Source of the DNA: CALBMX01 sp047629095
Lineage (GTDB): Bacteria > Planctomycetota > UBA1135 > GCA-002686595
Direction: 5' to 3'
Length of the DNA stretch: 8,345 bases
Assembly (NCBI GenBank): GCA_047629095.1
Contig: JBLHWM010000157.1
Location: forward strand, 1-8,345
Positions 6,088 to 8,345 of the stretch are shown here, one piece after another. Positions within the stretch are counted from its first letter, which is position 1; each line of letters starts with the position of its first letter. The notes under the pieces were generated by a model. The model was not told the origin of the DNA and did no database searches. It worked only from the letters and a program-made list of their open reading frames with translations. The position numbers were made by a program, and so were the translations under genes.

Positions 6088-7535
6088 TGCTGCTCAAAAA
6101 GAAACGTTTCCTGACTCCCGCTATTGCTCTTGCGAGCGCAGCACTCTTCGCAGCTCCGATCCTTGCGGCACCCTTCACTTTTGAAGATGCCGACGAGGAA
6201 GAGCCGGATACCTACCTTGCCGTGCAAGGTGGCGACATCTACACCGGCACCGGTGAGATTCTTCGCGGAGCTACCCTGCTCTCGAAGAACGGCAAGATCG
6301 AGGAGATCGGCTACAACCTCTACCTCCCCAAGGACACGGAAGTTGTCGACGCCAAGGGCCTTCGGGTTTACCCCGGCCTTGTCGCCCTCTCCGCCTCCAC
6401 GCGCATGACCCAGGGCACTTTTGCCCCAGGGCTTGAGTTCCACGAGTTCACGCCCCACAACGAGCACGAGGGTGTTTGCGGCGACTGCGGCAAGAGTCTC
6501 GAGGAGATCATTCCTCCAGCGCTCGATCCCGGCGAGACCTCCACGGAGCACCTGGCTGTTGAGGGACTCAGGAGTGACTTCGATGACTCCTACGATCCGT
6601 TCAATGGCTACCTGGTGATGGCCCTAGGCAACGGAATCACGACCATGCAGCAGTCGACCACCGCGGTCAAGATGCTGCGCGGCCGTATCGATGGCGTGAC
6701 CATGGCCGACAAGAGTCAGACCAGCTTCTCCTGGAGCGGGTTCAACCCATCGGGCAAGGCCGACCTTCGTGAGAAGTTCCGCGCCGGCAACCAGTACCTG
6801 ATCGACTTCCGTCGCTGGGAAGAGCTCGTCAAGAAGGACAAGGAGCTGAAGGAGCCCAGCAAGAAGGGGATCGACGCCCGCGTCCTCTCCGTTTTGGAAG
6901 GCGAGACGATGGCGAAGTTCACGTCCAACGATCGCGACGATCTCTTGGGCATTGCTCGCCTGGCCCAGACCAACAAGTTTCGCCCGGTGATCTCCGGTTG
7001 TGTAGAGGGTTGGATCGTTGCCGAGGAGCTCGGCCGCGCCGGCGCCTACGCCATCGTGACTCCGCGCAGCCGCTCTGATCGATCCGAGGACCTCTCACGG
7101 AAGTCCGGTTCGAGCATCGAGAACGCAGCCATCCTCCACGCAGCCGGCGTGCAAGTGGCCGTGGTTCCCGCCAACACCTCTATCGATCTCGGGGGCATCA
7201 GCGGCCGCGACCTGCTGCACCTACCGATCGAGGCCGGCTTCGCCGTTCGCGGTGGCCTGTCCGATAAGGCTGCCCTTGAGTCGATCACGATTGTTCCAGC
7301 CCGCCTGCTTGGCGTTGACCATTTGGTCGGCAGTCTAGAGATCGGTAAGGATGCCGACATGATCCTGTGTGATGGAGACATCATGCACTACCAGACCTTC
7401 GTCCAGTACACGATCGTCGGTGGGGAGCAGGTCTACGATAAAGAGGAAGAGGTCTTCTACGCGCACATCCGCCCCCGCGGCGAGGTTGCCGTGGACGCCG
7501 GAGAAGCTGTTCCCGAGGCGGCAGACGCGGAGTAA
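6087..7535 (+). CDS. Exported amidohydrolase-like pseudoenzyme with His/Cys-rich insert
   Basis: A 482-residue protein with a strong signal peptide (L-L-K-K-K-R, hydrophobic core, I-L-A-A near residue 28). The amidohydrolase fold shows in G-D-I-Y-T-G-T-G (48-55), the Y-P-G-L entry to strand 1 (95-98) and G-S-L-E-I-G-K-D-A-D (415-424). All metal ligands appear lost: strand 1 reads A-L-S102-A-S104, strand 5 aligns T279, strand 6 G304 and strand 8 A362. An extra stretch of roughly 35 residues after strand 1 holds H119, H124, H127, C131 and C134 (C-G-D-C), which could bind a metal or form a disulfide. It is not a c-type haem site, because no His follows the second Cys. The acidic tail after residue 450 extends past the usual end. 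Its ATG overlaps the previous stop, so it is probably co-translated with the other pseudoenzyme, perhaps as a partner subunit. Confidence 0.87.
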   Translation: MLLKKKRFLTPAIALASAALFAAPILAAPFTFEDADEEEPDTYLAVQGGDIYTGTGEILRGATLLSKNGKIEEIGYNLYLPKDTEVVDAKGLRVYPGLVALSASTRMTQGTFAPGLEFHEFTPHNEHEGVCGDCGKSLEEIIPPALDPGETSTEHLAVEGLRSDFDDSYDPFNGYLVMALGNGITTMQQSTTAVKMLRGRIDGVTMADKSQTSFSWSGFNPSGKADLREKFRAGNQYLIDFRRWEELVKKDKELKEPSKKGIDARVLSVLEGETMAKFTSNDRDDLLGIARLAQTNKFRPVISGCVEGWIVAEELGRAGAYAIVTPRSRSDRSEDLSRKSGSSIENAAILHAAGVQVAVVPANTSIDLGGISGRDLLHLPIEAGFAVRGGLSDKAALESITIVPARLLGVDHLVGSLEIGKDADMILCDGDIMHYQTFVQYTIVGGEQVYDKEEEVFYAHIRPRGEVAVDAGEAVPEAADAE

Positions 7536-7551
7536 CCTCGACCGAGGTTTT
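7534..7551 (+). terminator. Weak terminator-like hairpin at the operon end
   Basis: AACCTC (7534-7539) pairs with GAGGTT (7544-7549) across a GACC loop. Counted as a 4-bp CCTC/GAGG stem, it is followed by TTTT (7548-7551). The stem is short and overlaps the TAA stop, so this is only a candidate. The much longer hairpin at 7600-7650 could serve instead. Confidence 0.3.
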
Positions 7552-7629
7552 GTGGATGAAGACGAGGTTGTCCCCGGCACTCCACAAGTTATCCACAACG
7601 CGGGCGCCGCTCTAAACTCTGTATTCACA
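7551..7629. promoter_or_regulatory. DnaA-box-like cluster
   Basis: A perfect match to the E. coli-type DnaA box, TTATCCACA, lies at 7589-7597. One-mismatch copies lie at 7551-7559 (TGTGGATGA, reverse orientation) and 7621-7629 (GTATTCACA). A degenerate copy sharing TCCACA lies at 7578-7586, exactly 11 bp before the perfect box, and the box at 7621 is 32 bp after it, so these copies fall on about the same helical face. The cluster could be part of a replication origin, a DnaA-controlled regulatory region or a titration site. No dnaA or dnaN gene and no clearly AT-rich unwinding element is visible nearby. Confidence 0.45.
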
Positions 7630-7650
7630 GGGGCTTAGTGCGGCGCCCGC
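7600..7650. repeat. 51-nt, almost fully paired GC-rich hairpin
   Basis: GCGGGCGCCGC (7600-7610) is a perfect 11-bp inverted repeat of 7640-7650. After one T-T mismatch, CTAA (7612-7615) pairs with TTAG (7635-7638). Past a small asymmetric internal loop, 7617-7622 pairs with 7627-7632 (one G-T), closing on the loop ATTC (7623-7626). That is 21 pairs in 51 nt. No T-run of terminator length follows (only TTT at 7654-7656). Possible roles are a terminator without a U-tract, protection of the operon mRNA 3' end, or a DNA cruciform next to the DnaA box. Confidence 0.85.
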
Positions 7651-7654
7651 CCAT

Positions 7655-7683
7655 TTGCCGAACGCCCTCCTAACGCCTATTTT
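7655..7683 (+). promoter_or_regulatory. Candidate sigma70-type promoter for the trpD/ybiB-like gene
   Basis: TTGCCG (7655-7660) and TATTTT (7678-7683) each match 4 of 6 consensus bases and are separated by 17 bp. The element lies directly after the long hairpin and would give a leader of roughly 135 nt. A second possible -10, TATGCT at 7739-7744, lacks a well-spaced -35. In GC-rich DNA such matches have limited specificity. Confidence 0.3.
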
Positions 7684-7720
7684 CCCCAATCCACCAGCAG
7701 CATCCATATCCCATTGGGTC

Positions 7721-7784
7721 TTGGGGCCTCTAGGGAGCTATGCTTGCCGCCTACTGAACTGATCCCGATCGATCTTGGCCCCAA
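7721..7784. repeat. 8-bp inverted repeat in the trpD/ybiB-like leader
   Basis: TTGGGGCC (7721-7728) and GGCCCCAA (7777-7784) are perfect complements around a 48-nt loop. Three more pairs (GGG 7716-7718 with CCC 7785-7787) are possible across a 2-nt bulge. It could fold in the leader RNA of the downstream gene, but short GC-rich repeats at this distance can arise by chance. Nothing else recognisable is seen between 7684 and 7824. Confidence 0.25.
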
Positions 7785-7824
7785 CCCGACGGCTAAGCGC
7801 TCCGCCTAGGAATCCCCCTCCGCA

Positions 7825-8345
7825 ATGACACTGAGCAACCTGCTCCGCACGCTCGGCACTAACCGCCGTGACGGCCGGAACCTGACCCACGACGAGGCCT
7901 ACCGGGCATTCACGGCCATTTTTGTGGGCTCTGAGTCGGATATTGCGATTGGTGCATTCCTGACTGCCATGCGCTGGAAGGGTGTCACGATCGAGGAGTT
8001 GATCGGCTTCGCCCAAGCAGCTAGGGACCAGGCGCGCATCCCGTGTCAAGGCATGGAGGGCTTGGTGGCCGTCTGCCCGCCCCACGATGGCAGCGATACG
8101 GTGCCGCCCCTGGAAGTGGCCTCTTGCCTCATCGCAGCCGGCGCTGGTGCACGTGTACTGCTGATCACCGACCAGGGTTTGCCACCCCGCCGTGGTGTTA
8201 CCGCTGCCTGCGCCTTGCAGGAGCTCGGCGGCGGCCTCACCTGGGACCCAACGGAAGCGGAAGATTGGATCTGCAAGTCGCGCTTTGCGGCCATCGCCGC
8301 TCCCGGCATGCTGCCCGGTCTGATGAACCTTCGCAAGGTTCGCGG
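7825..8345 (+). CDS. Divergent TrpD/YbiB-like (glycosyltransferase family 3 fold) protein, 3' partial
   Basis: An ATG at 7825 opens a frame of 173 codons running off the window. Residues 20-70 match the helical N-terminal domain of anthranilate phosphoribosyltransferase (TrpD) and YbiB/TrpD2 proteins: L-T-H-D-E-A, then A-F-L-T-A-M-R-W-K-G-V-T-I-E-E-L with A-x-x-A-R. Residues 79-173 match the start of the Rossmann-like domain, with L-Q-E-L-G (131-135) and M-N-L-R (167-170). Where TrpD has the PRPP-binding G-T-G-G-D, this protein reads C-P-P-H-D-G (84-89), and the later K-H-G-N motif is replaced by T-D-Q-G (115-118). This resembles YbiB/TrpD2, known in E. coli as a nucleic-acid-binding TrpD relative, more than the tryptophan enzyme. 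The product has no signal peptide, so it is cytoplasmic and unlinked to the exported amidohydrolases. There is no good ribosome binding site; AGGA at 7808-7811 is far from the ATG. Confidence 0.75.
   Translation, partial: MTLSNLLRTLGTNRRDGRNLTHDEAYRAFTAIFVGSESDIAIGAFLTAMRWKGVTIEELIGFAQAARDQARIPCQGMEGLVAVCPPHDGSDTVPPLEVASCLIAAGAGARVLLITDQGLPPRRGVTAACALQELGGGLTWDPTEAEDWICKSRFAAIAAPGMLPGLMNLRKVR

Larger units (their letters stand above)
3..7535 (+). other. Predicted operon of at least six tandem amidohydrolase-family genes
   Basis: Six same-strand genes of one family follow each other with gaps of 8, 6, 1 and 16 nt and finally a 1-nt overlap (TAATG at 6085-6089). No promoter-sized space lies between them, so one polycistronic transcript starting upstream of the window is the simplest reading. 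All six share the closing amidohydrolase signature (variants of G-S-L-E-V-G-K-D-A-D). The first non-coding region large enough for transcription signals follows the sixth gene. The array may extend further upstream, because the first gene is cut by the window edge. Confidence 0.8.

Noticed and set aside
6477..6488. C-G-D-C as a c-type haem site
   Set aside because: The residue after the second Cys is Gly, not the His required for haem ligation.
7619..7630. CTGT-N4-ACAG palindrome as a LexA site
   Set aside because: The E. coli-type LexA operator needs an 8-bp spacer. The palindrome is better explained as the tip of the 7600-7650 hairpin.
7740..7757. Five-codon open frame after AGGGAG as a leader peptide
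   Set aside because: It is too short to judge, has no Trp or other regulatory codon run, and no paired attenuator structure is evident.
8046..8336. Open frame on the minus strand near the window end
   Set aside because: It is antisense to the TrpD/YbiB-like gene, whose + strand translation matches a known family. The antisense translation has no recognisable features.

Overview
The window is GC-rich bacterial DNA, nearly all coding and all read on the + strand. It holds at least six consecutive members of one protein family: exported, imidazolonepropionase-like amidohydrolases (metal-dependent hydrolase superfamily, PF01979 type). They are packed into what looks like one operon, at about 3-743 (5' end cut off by the window), 752-2080, 2087-3433, 3435-4772, 4789-6087 and 6087-7535. 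Gaps are 8, 6, 1 and 16 nt, then a 1-nt stop/start overlap. The five complete proteins begin with Sec-type signal peptides, so the products probably act outside the cytoplasm. All six share the same C-terminal strand pattern (G-S-L-E-V-G-K-D-A-D and variants, then G-x-P), which shows common ancestry.

The array is functionally split. The second, third and fourth genes keep every expected metal-centre residue: HxH on strand 1, the bridging Lys, His on strands 5 and 6, and Asp on strand 8. In the first, fifth and sixth genes, the ligands that can be seen are replaced, so these are predicted non-catalytic paralogues (pseudoenzymes). The order is therefore inactive - active - active - active - inactive - inactive. 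The first gene also carries a beta-rich module, the fifth an expanded Lys/Glu-rich helix with a 21-bp tandem duplication, and the sixth a His/Cys-rich insert next to the lost metal site. The substrate cannot be read from the sequence.

After the operon comes a 289-bp intergenic region (7536-7824). It contains a weak terminator-like hairpin at the last stop codon, a perfect DnaA-box consensus (TTATCCACA) with degenerate copies, a 51-nt almost fully paired hairpin (7600-7650), and a plausible sigma70-type promoter. The last gene (7825 to the window end, 173 codons visible) is a divergent TrpD/YbiB-type glycosyltransferase-fold protein without the classical PRPP-binding glycine motif.

Organism: the high GC, the large exported amidohydrolase family with degenerate members, and the lack of Shine-Dalgarno sequences at most starts would fit a Planctomycetota-like or similar environmental lineage. 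This is inference; no taxonomic marker gene is present.
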